Shown in pieces: positions 32,469 to 32,613 of a DNA stretch of 32,613 nucleotides; the stretch's first letter is position 1, and every line of letters starts with the position of its first letter. This DNA is from a bacterium (lineage in GTDB: Bacteria; Acidobacteriota; Aminicenantia; Aminicenantales; Aminicenantaceae). Location: assembly GCA_018335295.1 (NCBI GenBank), contig JAGXKI010000026.1:1-32613 (forward strand). The letters run 5' to 3'. Position numbers and translations under genes: made by a program. The notes below the pieces were generated by a model, which was not told the origin of the DNA, searched no databases, and saw nothing but the letters and a program-made list of their open reading frames with translations.

Positions 32469-32555
32469 CTATAGTCTGCTCTGTCTTTCGGATAGGAAGC
32501 ATCCCAAAAATCGTGACGATTAAAAATATCTATACATATTTAAAGGGGTGAGAGA

Positions 32556-32606
32556 TGGGGGTGAGGAAGCCCCTATGAGGACTGAGCGGGCACGGTTCCT
32601 CTCCAT
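32556..32606. repeat. Imperfect inverted repeat at the right edge
   Basis: CCTATGAGGA (about 32571-32580) pairs with TCCTCTCCATAGG (about 32597-32609) across a GC-rich loop, forming a bulged hairpin. The preceding GTGAGGAAGCCCCT resembles GTGAGGGCCCCTCT near 29617. It is cut off by the window edge, so its nature cannot be judged. Confidence 0.35.
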
Positions 32607-32613
32607 AGGAGAG

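Overview
The window is chromosomal DNA of moderate GC from an anaerobic, diderm (Gram-negative-type) bacterium. The anaerobic assignment rests on a four-subunit ferredoxin-dependent 2-oxoacid oxidoreductase, 2[4Fe-4S] ferredoxins, a HypF hydrogenase maturase, corrinoid methyl transfer and a MetF/MetV methylene-tetrahydrofolate reductase. The diderm assignment rests on a FadL-like outer-membrane barrel and periplasmic CcdA/TlpA. I cannot name the lineage. The mix would fit an uncultured phylum such as Aminicenantes or a relative of Desulfobacterota/Acidobacteriota, but that is only a guess. There is no phage, IS element or CRISPR array.

Layout. 1-2391 (+): porG (tail)-porD-porA-porB, pyruvate:ferredoxin oxidoreductase, with 4-bp ATGA overlaps throughout. 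2595-3820 (-): tlpA-like thioredoxin and ccdA, behind a clear promoter. 3821-4210: intergenic repeats. 4211-5206 (-): fabH, divergent from 5291-7827 (+): FadL-like porin and M14 carboxypeptidase. 7939-11640 (+): membrane-anchored coiled-coil protein, queH and hypF. 11725-14715 (-): zinc-ribbon membrane protein, site-2 protease, ferredoxin with a strong terminator, and a TPR membrane protein. 14971-17122 (-): PLP gamma-lyase-family enzyme and a PhnP-like metallo-beta-lactamase-fold hydrolase. 17123-17575: a gene-poor stretch rich in inverted repeats. 17576-29431 (-): the main system. 29768-29845 (-): tRNA-Arg(CCT). 29975-32432 (-): recD2 and an internally deleted SAM hydrolase-family remnant.

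The main system is a roughly 12-kb co-directional cluster. In transcription order it holds: MarR regulator, corrinoid-activation protein, MttB homolog, MtrH/MtgA-like methyltetrahydrofolate methyltransferase, second MttB homolog, corrinoid protein, metV, metF, second corrinoid protein, third MttB homolog, nitrilase-family amidase, and an asparagine-synthetase-like protein. None of the three MttB homologs has an in-frame TAG, so they belong to the non-pyrrolysine branch, whose characterised members demethylate quaternary amines such as glycine betaine. The logical route is: N-methyl substrate to methyl-Co(III) corrinoid protein (MttB homologs), to methyl-tetrahydrofolate (MtrH-like), to methylene-tetrahydrofolate (MetF/MetV), yielding reducing equivalents or feeding one-carbon metabolism.

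The least expected part is the distal pair. The asparagine-synthetase-like protein has lost the N-terminal cysteine and several glutamine-site residues but keeps its ATP-pyrophosphatase motifs. A nitrilase-superfamily protein with an intact Glu-Lys-Cys triad is encoded directly next to it. They may form a split amidotransferase, or an amide/lactam-forming ligase and amide hydrolase acting on the N-methylated substrate.

Regulation. A TTGACT-17-TATACT promoter with two AT-rich palindromes lies in front of the marR gene, suggesting autoregulation of the cluster. Several other genes have promoters that put the transcription start within a few bases of the start codon and lack a Shine-Dalgarno sequence. 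That suggests leaderless mRNAs alongside normal ribosome-binding-site-led internal genes.
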